A stretch of 64,000 nucleotides of DNA from contig NZ_JACYVZ010000002.1 in assembly GCF_014857925.1 (NCBI RefSeq), forward strand, positions 1 to 64,000, given 5' to 3'. The position numbers and the translations under genes are program-made. Positions 45,848-54,097 of the stretch are shown here, in pieces; the first letter of the stretch is position 1; each line of letters opens with the position of its first letter. The stretch comes from Cysteiniphilum marinum (GTDB taxonomy: Bacteria > Pseudomonadota > Gammaproteobacteria > Francisellales > Francisellaceae). Below the pieces are notes generated by a model that searched no databases, was not told the DNA's origin, and was given only the letters and a program-made list of their open reading frames with translations.

Positions 45848-47719
45848 ATGAAGTTAGGACGCATTTTTTTTGGCGACCCTATCCCTAAAACACAAGCTGA
45901 AGAGCATGCTTTATCAAAGAAACACGCATTAGCTATTTTTTCTTCCGACGCACTCTCCTCGGTAGCATATGCAACTGGTGAGATTTTAACTGTCCTTATC
46001 TTAGCGGGCACTGCAGCCCTAGCAATGTCGATGCATATTGCTATTTTTATTGCCATTTTGATCGTTGTTGTTGGTATATCCTACAAACAAGCTATTGATG
46101 CTTATCCAGAAGGCGGTGGCGCATACATTGTGGCACGCGAGAATTTAGGCACCTTTATGGGGCTTCTTGCTGCGGGTGCACTTATGCTTGATTATATCTT
46201 AACAGTGGCGGTAAGTGTCTCGGCAGGCATCTTAGCGATTACTTCGGCTTTTCCTGAAGTACAAGCACATGCTGAGCTTATGGCCGTTATTGCAATTATT
46301 TTTATCATGTGGATGAACCTGCGAGGTATGAAAGAATCTGCTTCTGCCTTTATGTGGCCTACTTATGCTTTCGTTGTTGTTATATTATCTATGATTGGCA
46401 TTGGACTTTATCGCTATCTATCTGGTAATTTACCTCCTGTTGATTACTCACATGCCACAGACCTTATGGCGCCATTAACAGGAGTCTTAACCTTAACACT
46501 CATTCTACGCGCTTTTTCTTCAGGGTGTTCAGCAATGACAGGGATTGAAGCGGTTGCTAATGGTGTCATGTCATTTAAAAAGCCACGCGCTAAAAATGCA
46601 TCAATCACCTTGATGGTTTTAATCGTACTCTTGATTTCTATGTTTTTAGGCATCTCTTTTCTGGCATCTAAACTTGAGTTACAACCACTCACAGATCAAA
46701 GCTTATTATCACAAATCGGACACAATATTTTTGGTGGAGGGGTATTTTATTATCTATTACAAACGGTTACTTGTTTGATTTTATTACTCGCAGCCAATAC
46801 CTCTTTTGCGGGCTTCCCACTCTTAACCTCAATGATTAGTAAAGATGGTTACTTACCAAGACAACTACAAAACGTTGGTGATCGCTTAGCCTTTAGTAAT
46901 GGCATTTTAGCACTTGCTGTTTTTGCTTGTGTGTTAATTATTATCTTTCAAGCCAATACCAGCGCCCTTATTCCACTGTATTCCATTGGCGTATTTTTAG
47001 CATTTACTTTGTGTCAAGCCGGTCTTGTACGTGTGTGGTATAACCGTCGTCGTGAGGTCAAAAGCTGGTGGATCAAAGCAAGCATTAATAGCTTTGGGTG
47101 TCTATGTACTTTTATTGCCGTCATTGTTGTTATCGAGTCTAAATTTTTTGAAGGCGCGTGGATTATCATCATCGCTTTGCCACTGTTAATTTTAATATTT
47201 TATCGCATTGCTCACCATTATCGTTTGGCAGATCAAGAATTATCATTAAGTGCAGATACCGGTTTGATTGAGACTTCATTGCAAAAAGACACACAATTAA
47301 AAGTGATTGTCCCTGTATCAAAATTACATAAAGGCACGATTGCAGCGCTTAGTTTTGCGCGCAAAATATCGCCTGATATCACACCTGTGACCATCAACAT
47401 AAACCCTGAAAAAACCGCACGCTTACAAAAGCAATGGAATGAATTAAACTTCCCTGAAGAGTTAGTTGTTCTGGATTCGCAATATCAATCACTCTCAAGA
47501 CCGCTTATTAAGTTTATTCGCCGCACCGATTTAACTGAGCCTGAGCGAGGATTGGCTGTCTTGGTTCTTCCTAAAGCAGAAACGACCAAGCTATGGCATA
47601 CTTTCTTACATAATCAAAAAACTGCTCTTTTGCGTTGGGGTTTAAAAAGTGTTAGTAAAACCGAGACCAAAGGTCAGGCACGGATTATTGTTGAGGTCCC
47701 TTATCAATTAACTGTTTAA
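45848..47719 (+). CDS. kimA: KimA-type potassium importer
   Basis: A 623-residue APC-superfamily transporter. The N-terminal half has about 12 membrane helices with the motifs LAIFSSDALSSVAYATGEIL, AYPEGGGAYIVARENLGTF and LRAFSSGCSAMTGIEAVANG, and a cytoplasmic C-terminal domain from ~residue 475. These motifs match my memory of Bacillus KimA (YdaO), a high-affinity proton-coupled K+ importer. Low-affinity amino-acid permease relatives are the alternative. In Bacillus the gene is under a c-di-AMP riboswitch; the 100-bp leader here is too short to hold one. Confidence 0.78.
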   Translation: MKLGRIFFGDPIPKTQAEEHALSKKHALAIFSSDALSSVAYATGEILTVLILAGTAALAMSMHIAIFIAILIVVVGISYKQAIDAYPEGGGAYIVARENLGTFMGLLAAGALMLDYILTVAVSVSAGILAITSAFPEVQAHAELMAVIAIIFIMWMNLRGMKESASAFMWPTYAFVVVILSMIGIGLYRYLSGNLPPVDYSHATDLMAPLTGVLTLTLILRAFSSGCSAMTGIEAVANGVMSFKKPRAKNASITLMVLIVLLISMFLGISFLASKLELQPLTDQSLLSQIGHNIFGGGVFYYLLQTVTCLILLLAANTSFAGFPLLTSMISKDGYLPRQLQNVGDRLAFSNGILALAVFACVLIIIFQANTSALIPLYSIGVFLAFTLCQAGLVRVWYNRRREVKSWWIKASINSFGCLCTFIAVIVVIESKFFEGAWIIIIALPLLILIFYRIAHHYRLADQELSLSADTGLIETSLQKDTQLKVIVPVSKLHKGTIAALSFARKISPDITPVTININPEKTARLQKQWNELNFPEELVVLDSQYQSLSRPLIKFIRRTDLTEPERGLAVLVLPKAETTKLWHTFLHNQKTALLRWGLKSVSKTETKGQARIIVEVPYQLTV

Positions 47720-47807
47720 TTAATTGCCACTGAAGAAAATACTTCACCTTTATAAAGGGCAGCTGCTACACTAATCAATAAGCTCCAAGCACATGATACT
47801 ATATCTC

Positions 47808-49376
47808 ATGACCAGACCTTATAAACAATTGCCTATTGGCTATTCAACGCTCCAAGAAATTAGAGAGAATAATGCGATCTACATTGATAAAACAAAGCAT
47901 ATTGCCAACTTAGTAAGCTCTGGAAAATATTACTTTTTATCGCGTCCACGCCGCTTTGGCAAAAGCCTAACGATTAATACCTTGAAAGCGCTTTTTGAAG
48001 GAAATAAATCACTGTTTAACGGACTTTATATTGAAGACAAATGGGACTGGCAAAACAAACATCCTATCATTCATTTAAGCTTTGGTAGCTCACAATCAGT
48101 CAATGCTGAACAAACATTATTACAAATCATTGAGCAAACACTACATAACACCGCAAAACACCATCATATTGAACTGCCATCACTTACCCTAAATCTACAG
48201 TTTGATGCGTTGATTAAAGCGCTCTCTGAGAAATGTCAACAACGTGTTGTGCTACTGATTGATGAGTATGACAAGCCCATTTTGGATGTCATTGATCAAC
48301 CAGAAAAAGCCATACGTAATCGTGAAATACTCAAAGGCGTCTATAGCACCATCAAAGACAATGATGCACATTTGCGATTTGTCTTTTTAACAGGTGTTTC
48401 CTAGTTTTCAAAGGTCAGTTTATTCAGCGGTTTAAATAATCTTGAGGATATCTCACTTCACCATAAATATGCCGATATTTGCGGCTATACACAGGCTGAG
48501 CTTGAAGATAGTTTCCGTGATGATCTACATAATACCGATCTTGCTAAGCTTAAAGCCTGGTATAACGGCTACAACTTCGCAGGCACTGAAACACAAAAGG
48601 TCTATAACCCTTTTGATATTCTCCTTTTCTTAAGCAATGGGCAACAATATAAAAACTATTGGTTTGAAACAGGCACACCTAGCTTCCTAGTAAAGCTCAT
48701 TGCTGCTCGTCGTGAGATTGTGCCAACTCTTGAAAACTATGAAGCAAATTTAGACTTCATTAACTCCATTGATGTTAATAACATCCCAATCCCTGCACTT
48801 ATGTTATAGGCTGGCTACTTAACGATTAAAGACACCTTTCACTATGGCGAAGAGCTATGGTATCGCCTAGGTTATCCAAACTTTGAAGTCAAAACTTCAT
48901 TAAACCGACATCTGGCGACAATTGGTACAGCCACTGAGGATGCTAATAGCAATCAGGTACAGTTAAATAAGGCATTACTCAATGATGACTGGCGACACTT
49001 TAAATTAGCGATTCAAAGCTTTTTTAACACCATTCCTTATCATTTTTACAGCAATGCGCCAATACACAATTATGAAGCTTATTACTGCGCTATTGTCTAT
49101 AGCTACTTTATGGCTTTGGGTTACAAAGTGACACTTGAAGATACCACCTCACAAGGTCGCATTGATATGTCAATACATATGCCACAAAACAAAGTGATCT
49201 TATTTGAATTTAAAGTTGCTGACGATAAAGACTTAAGTCAGGAAGCACTCGCACAGATTATTGACAAAAACTATGCACAAAAATTTGTACATCTTAATTT
49301 GCCGATCTACCAAATTGGTGTCTCCTTTGATCGCAATACGCGCTCAGTTAATGGGTTTGTGGTGCAGGAATACTAA
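47808..49376 (+). pseudogene. AAA-ATPase/PD-(D/E)XK protein with two amber stops
   Basis: One continuous frame of ~520 codons is interrupted only by TAG at 48402-48404 and TAG at 48807-48809. The N-terminal part is the AAA-ATPase-like domain (LPIGYSTLQEIRENNAIYID, Walker A FLSRPRRFGKSL, Walker B VVLLIDEYDKPI). The C-terminal part has PD-(D/E)XK nuclease text (SQGRIDMSIH then KVILFEFK). Each stop needs one base change from a sense codon (LKxAGYL normally has Gln; GVSxFSKVS normally has Lys). pnp and pabA use TAG as a stop, so suppression is unlikely and this is a recent pseudogene. Confidence 0.85.
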
Positions 49377-49387
49377 ATTGTGAGCAA

Positions 49388-50617
49388 TTACCGAACATAG
49401 CTAGCACCTGTTAGTATTGCAGCACAGTGTGGACATGGTGGTTTAATCATACCCACACGACCTGCTTGAGTAATATCGTAGGTTGCAACTAACATATCAC
49501 TAAACTGTGCCGATGGTCTGCGTATGAAAAGCTCATTAACCGCACTCACTTCAGCATGGGAACCTGAACCAAGTGAAAACCCATAATTATTGTTTAATTC
49601 AACTAGGCTATACACTTGCCCGCCATCTTCTATCAAATCAAGCCGCCCTAATATTTGTGAGGAAGTTTTATTACTTGGCGCACCAAACGGGTCATTATAA
49701 TACCATTGACTTACGTGACCTGTTTTTTTATCAACTGCTCTTGCCAATACAGGTCCCAATGCCTTTCTTGAACCGAGCTCATATGATCTGGTTTTAGTAT
49801 TAAATGTCTTCCCCATGCCAAATTTCTTAATGGCCTGATTTAAATCCTCTTTTGTAGCCATTACATTCTGATAGTTTTGTAATAACGTATCATCTAAAGA
49901 ATTTGAACGTGGTCGACCATATGGGTTATGAACCAAAAAACCATTTTCCCCAACATAATAAACATGATCTAAATGTACTTCAAAATTATACACAATAATT
50001 GGCTTATCACCTTGATAGTAGGATCTGCCACAACTTGATATTTGCTCGCCACTACATATTAATTGCAAAATCTTCCCTGATTGACTAATTAAATTATCAT
50101 TTATAGTAATGTCATCTATCGCAACATACGCCTGTTGATTAACCACATAAAAAGGGTGATTTGGTGTTGCATTAATCTGTTCAATATTTCCTTTGTCATC
50201 TATAAAAGTATAGGTTCGAACATCTTGTGCATAACGCTTAAATGTGCCAATCACTGTTTTTGTTTTTTCTTTACGCCAATCATCAGCTTTTGTGTCTACT
50301 TTGGTATCCGCTATATCAGTAACTGTTACTTCCACCTGATCAACGCCAAACTCGGGCAATGAAAAAATGAATCTTTTGCCCACTTGATCAATACCATTTT
50401 CTTTGAGCCATTTGATGGGGCGTAATAGCTTTATTTCTGCTGGATAGGACTGTCCATCAATCAAATCTGTATAGTTAAGTGTCACTTGCTGCCATGTTTT
50501 AGGTGTGATTGACATCAAATCATAATTTGTGACTTGAGCAGATGCTGCCAAACTTAAGCGCGAGACCAACAGTCCAAACAGCAGCAAACTGCAAAATAAT
50601 TTAGGGTAGTAATACAT
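49388..50617 (-). CDS. split-Hint toxin cassette 3: deaminase-like tip
   Basis: A signal peptide (~residues 1-27, ending ASA) leads into a ~200-residue segment shared with cassettes 1 and 2: TPKTWQQVTLNYTDLIDGQS, AEIKLLRP, SLPEFGVDQVEVTVT, the Hint block INATPNHPFYVVNQQAYV (His 154), and VYNFEVHLDHVYYVGENG ending LVHN (230-231). The N-terminal Hint Cys block is absent. The tip (232-409) has deaminase zinc motifs: SGSHAEVSAVNEL (His 354, Glu 356) and PPCPHCAAIL (Cys 395, 398), as in YwqJ-type nucleic-acid deaminase toxins. The ribosome-binding site is AGGAA. It is last in the locus; no immunity gene follows. Confidence 0.78.
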   Translation of the reverse strand: MYYYPKLFCSLLLFGLLVSRLSLAASAQVTNYDLMSITPKTWQQVTLNYTDLIDGQSYPAEIKLLRPIKWLKENGIDQVGKRFIFSLPEFGVDQVEVTVTDIADTKVDTKADDWRKEKTKTVIGTFKRYAQDVRTYTFIDDKGNIEQINATPNHPFYVVNQQAYVAIDDITINDNLISQSGKILQLICSGEQISSCGRSYYQGDKPIIVYNFEVHLDHVYYVGENGFLVHNPYGRPRSNSLDDTLLQNYQNVMATKEDLNQAIKKFGMGKTFNTKTRSYELGSRKALGPVLARAVDKKTGHVSQWYYNDPFGAPSNKTSSQILGRLDLIEDGGQVYSLVELNNNYGFSLGSGSHAEVSAVNELFIRRPSAQFSDMLVATYDITQAGRVGMIKPPCPHCAAILTGASYVR

Positions 50618-50665
50618 GATAATTTCCTATTTACACTAAGCGATTGAGTCTATCAATCTGATAAA

Positions 50666-51223
50666 TTAATTTAAGTTGCGTACACATGCGGCATAACCAC
50701 TTGGATTATAAGTGATATAACTTGAAGTTTCTCTATTACCGACAAAATCATAAAAGTATACTTTAGACCCCATAATCGTTGAAGAAACGTAATATTGACT
50801 TGCCGGCCATTGTAATGGGTAAGTACTAATAGGGTAGTTCGCTTTGGCAAAATCTGATAACTCGTATTTACTTGGTAAACGCCAATCGCTATAACCCATA
50901 TACCAGAGGTTGTCACAAAAATATTTTGCTCTTTGATATTGAAAAACAGCAACATTCATTTTAGTCCCGTACTTATCGCTAAATGTACTATCAGGATAAA
51001 AGCCAGCTTTCATGGCCTCATCTGCGCTAAAGGGCGCAAGCCATGTTAACCCCTTATTATCAACCGATTGTATATAACGATTATGTGTCATTTCACTTTT
51101 TGTACTTTTTAACACTCTGTTACCTTTTGACACTTCAGAATTTTCTGAAGCAATAACATTCGTGCATAACAAAGCTGAAGATATAAAAATTAAACCTCTC
51201 AAACTAGACTCCTTCATTTTCAT
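50666..51223 (-). CDS. secreted DUF1566-type protein
   Basis: A 185-residue protein with a signal peptide (LRGLIFISSALLCTNVIA, cut near residue 26). Residues ~95-185 resemble the DUF1566/Lcl C-terminal domain: FCDNLWYMGYSDWRLPSKYE, then YYVSST and a final GYAACVRN. This fold is related to C-type lectin or sulfatase-modifying domains and is often found in surface proteins. It lies between cassettes 2 and 3, 48 bp upstream of cassette 3. It could be a surface adhesin or, by position, an immunity protein; the sequence does not decide. Confidence 0.65.
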   Translation of the reverse strand: MKMKESSLRGLIFISSALLCTNVIASENSEVSKGNRVLKSTKSEMTHNRYIQSVDNKGLTWLAPFSADEAMKAGFYPDSTFSDKYGTKMNVAVFQYQRAKYFCDNLWYMGYSDWRLPSKYELSDFAKANYPISTYPLQWPASQYYVSSTIMGSKVYFYDFVGNRETSSYITYNPSGYAACVRNLN

Positions 51224-51225
51224 AA

Positions 51226-51623
51226 TTACCCAAAATGAACCTCAGTACCTAATGCAAATAAATCAATGTGATACTGGGTGTTAATTAACAGTCCAAGTCC
51301 TAGATGCAATGTTCCTGTTTTGCTAACACTACTATCAACCATCTCATTGTACAGGTGATTACCCGATAGTAAGCTCAATTGATCGTTATAAGAAATGCCA
51401 ACCTCATTAATCACACGATACCGTGACTCCATCAGCAGTAACTGCTTTAGAAATTGCACAGCCGGATGATTGCCATTAGCAAAGTCACTAATATTGATGA
51501 TTTCACCTTTTTTTGATGATTTAACAAAAAGATCAGCTTAGCTTGGGAGTAAGCTGACGGCTTATTTAATAACGTAGGCATGCTAATGTATAGACTGAAT
51601 ATGTAAACTATAATTAACAACAT
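51226..51623 (-). pseudogene. frameshifted small exported protein, candidate immunity relic
   Basis: An ATG at 51623 opens a frame with a hydrophobic signal-like start (LLIIVYIFSLYIS) that closes at 51447. A second frame, open from about 51530 to 51226, continues with LFVKSSKKGEIINISDFANG through MESRYRVINEVGISYNDQLS to a TAG/TGA-type end. Shifting once in the T/A-rich stretch near 51510-51530 joins them into ~130 residues. It begins 36 bp after the ADP-ribosyltransferase cassette, where an immunity gene would be expected. Either a decayed gene or two unrelated frames. Confidence 0.4.
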
Positions 51624-51658
51624 TCCTGCGACTGTAGAACCTCTGTCCAACAAAATAA

Positions 51659-52903
51659 TTATGCTCTGCTATTTACAACCGTAACAACTGAAACTCGGTT
51701 TATTCCAATAGGAGCTTTTACATGAACTTCATCCCAACCAAAAGAGTAAGAGCCTTCAAAAATATTTTCCTTTAAAACACGATTAAATAAATTCGTATGC
51801 TCTACAGTTTCATTAAGAGAAGCGACTGTTAACCCTCTAACATTTATTCTATAAACAGTAAATCTTCCTGATATTTCTTCTAGTCCAAACTTATAAGCTC
51901 CTGCCGCCGTTCTACTACCAACCAATGTATCAACTCCATTATCTAACATTGATCCATCTGCAAAAACACGAGAACCACCAAACCCACCTGAACTTCTAAT
52001 TTTGTCAAAACTTCTTGCGTCTGCCCTATAGATATAATCCATTGTTTCTCTCTGAATGAATCCTTTTGAATTTAAGGTATAACCTCTTGCAATATCAATA
52101 TCAGCAAAGTCAATATAGCTTGGCTCCGCATTAATTAAAGCTTGAGCTCCATCACTAGCACCAATTTTTTTATAACCACTGGTAATGCTAGAGCTACTTG
52201 AACCAGTATACACATTATGAGTTAATACTCCTTTACCAACATAATAAACATGATCCCTATAGACCTCTAAATTATAAACAACAACAGGCTTGCCATTTTT
52301 ATTATACCGCTCACCACAACTGCTATTTTTATCTACAGGACAAACGAGCTTAACTGCTTTCCCTAACTGGCTCACTAATTCATCACTAACAGTAAGCTCA
52401 TCAATCGCGACATACGCCTGTTTATTAACCACATAAAAAGGGTGATTTGATGTAGCATTAATCTGTTCAATATTTCCATTTTCATCCTTAAAGCCATAGG
52501 TTCTCACATCTTTAGCATAGCGCTTAAATGTACCAGTCACTGTCTTTGTTTTTTCTTTACGCCAATCAATATCTTTTGTATCTACTCTGGTATCCGTTAT
52601 ATTAGTAACCGTTACCTCCACCTGATCAATGCCAAACTCTGGCAATGAAAAAATCGATCTTTTGCCCACTTGATCAATATTATTTTCTTCAAGCCACTTA
52701 GAGGGGCGAAGTAACTTTATTTCTGCTAGATAGGATCGCCCGTCAATCAGATCTACATAATTAAGTGTGACTTGTTGCCATGTTTTAGGTGTGATTGATA
52801 TCAAGTCATAACTTGGGGCTTGGGCAGATGCTATAAAACTTAAGCTAGATATAAAAAGCCCAAGCAAAAAAGTATTTCTCAAAGATTTAGTATAAATATA
52901 CAT
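51659..52903 (-). CDS. split-Hint toxin cassette 2: ADP-ribosyltransferase-like tip
   Basis: It has the same build as cassettes 1 and 3: a signal peptide ending ASA (~27), the shared segment with LIDGRSYLAEIKLLRPSKWL, the Hint block INATSNHPFYVVNKQAYV, and VYNLEVYRDHVYYVGKGVLT ending HN (229-230). The tip has features of cholera/pertussis-type ADP-ribosyltransferases: YIYRADARSFDKIRSSGGF (Arg 293), a VGSRT segment (~328) where STS is usual, and a candidate catalytic Glu in GWDEVHVKAP (392). It has a good ribosome-binding site (AGGGAG). A frameshifted small gene follows by 36 bp. Confidence 0.75.
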   Translation of the reverse strand: MYIYTKSLRNTFLLGLFISSLSFIASAQAPSYDLISITPKTWQQVTLNYVDLIDGRSYLAEIKLLRPSKWLEENNIDQVGKRSIFSLPEFGIDQVEVTVTNITDTRVDTKDIDWRKEKTKTVTGTFKRYAKDVRTYGFKDENGNIEQINATSNHPFYVVNKQAYVAIDELTVSDELVSQLGKAVKLVCPVDKNSSCGERYNKNGKPVVVYNLEVYRDHVYYVGKGVLTHNVYTGSSSSSITSGYKKIGASDGAQALINAEPSYIDFADIDIARGYTLNSKGFIQRETMDYIYRADARSFDKIRSSGGFGGSRVFADGSMLDNGVDTLVGSRTAAGAYKFGLEEISGRFTVYRINVRGLTVASLNETVEHTNLFNRVLKENIFEGSYSFGWDEVHVKAPIGINRVSVVTVVNSRA

Positions 52904-52969
52904 TGCAACTCCCTATTCTACATAAAATTATTAACAAGAATGATCTAAATTCCATCATTTACATATAGA

Positions 52970-54097
52970 CTATTTAAACAAGCATTTAAACCAGCCTGTA
53001 AAGCAATTACTCTGTACAACTTGATCACCCTCACTAAATTCAAATTCACGTGGAACACGTTCTAAAGTCGCCCTGTAACGTGTATTAATACGCTTCCCAT
53101 GTGTAACGTTCTTTCTATATAAAGGGCGACGAATAACACTTGATGAAATTTCATCTTCCACACCATAAGTACCCACAGCATTAGGCCATGGTGTTGGATC
53201 TGGTTGAATTGATTCACTAAGTAATCGATCCACTTCGCCATCACTTCCTTTAAGGGTTCCTTTGGCACCAGGCCACTTCCCTTCGACTAGGTCGACTCTT
53301 GGTTCAGAGAGGATGCTGTCTTGCCCATATTTTGATGCACCAATACTTGGAGGAATAGGTTTACCGTTAGGAGGATAACTTAGTCCTCGCGGGGTACTTG
53401 CACTCGCCCATTTTTTAGCCCCACTTCCATATACATTATGGGTTAAAACAGAGCTTAACCCCACCTGATAAACATGCTCTTGATAAACTTCAATATTATA
53501 TACAATAGTTGGGGATTGAGTTTGGCTATAAGGTTTACCACAGCTTAGCATTTTTCCTTTTACGCAAACTAATTTTACGATATTTCCCGATTGACTAATT
53601 AAATTATCATTTATAGTAATATCATCAATTGCAACATACGCCTGTTGATTAACCACATAAAAAGGGTGATTTGGCGTTGCGTTAATCTGTTCAATATTTC
53701 CCTTCTCATCCTTAAAGGCATAAGTTCTCACATCTTTAGCATAGCGCTTAAATGTACCAGTCACTGTCTTTGTTTTTTCTTTACGCCGATCAGTATCTTT
53801 TGTGTCTACTTTGATATCGTTTATATCAGTAACCGTTACTTGCACCTGATCAATACCAAACTCCGGTAATGAAAAAACCGACCTTCTCCCCACTTGATCA
53901 ATACCACTTTCTTTGAGCCATTGAGAATGACGGAGTAACTTGATTTCTGCTGGATAGGATCTCCCATCAATCATATCTGTATAATTAAGTGTCACTTGCT
54001 GCCATAATCTAGGCGTAATATTAACAGCATCATAATTATGCGCTGATGAGATTAAAGGCAGCGTCAAAAATAGGATCGATATAAAATACTTTCTCAT
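52970..54097 (-). CDS. split-Hint toxin cassette 1: unrecognised tip
   Basis: The ATG overlaps the RHS stop codon (TAATG), so its translation is coupled to the RHS gene. A signal peptide (~18 residues, ending ISSA) leads to the shared segment: TPRLWQQVTLNYTDMIDGRS, SLPEFGIDQVQVTVT, INATPNHPFYVVNQQAYV, then VYNIEVYQEHVYQVG and LTHN (220-221). The tip (222-375) is Pro/Gly-rich with TLKGSDGEVDRLL and a basic stretch (RRPLYRKNVTHGKRINTRYR), ending in a Cys-containing hydrophobic tail (NCFTGWFKCLFK). I do not recognise the tip; its position and fusion suggest a toxin. Confidence 0.75.
   Translation of the reverse strand: MRKYFISILFLTLPLISSAHNYDAVNITPRLWQQVTLNYTDMIDGRSYPAEIKLLRHSQWLKESGIDQVGRRSVFSLPEFGIDQVQVTVTDINDIKVDTKDTDRRKEKTKTVTGTFKRYAKDVRTYAFKDEKGNIEQINATPNHPFYVVNQQAYVAIDDITINDNLISQSGNIVKLVCVKGKMLSCGKPYSQTQSPTIVYNIEVYQEHVYQVGLSSVLTHNVYGSGAKKWASASTPRGLSYPPNGKPIPPSIGASKYGQDSILSEPRVDLVEGKWPGAKGTLKGSDGEVDRLLSESIQPDPTPWPNAVGTYGVEDEISSSVIRRPLYRKNVTHGKRINTRYRATLERVPREFEFSEGDQVVQSNCFTGWFKCLFK

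Noticed and set aside
48402-48809. Programmed amber readthrough in the AAA-ATPase gene
   Set aside because: TAG is the ordinary stop of pnp and pabA, and no suppressor tRNA is visible here; two chance nonsense mutations are simpler.
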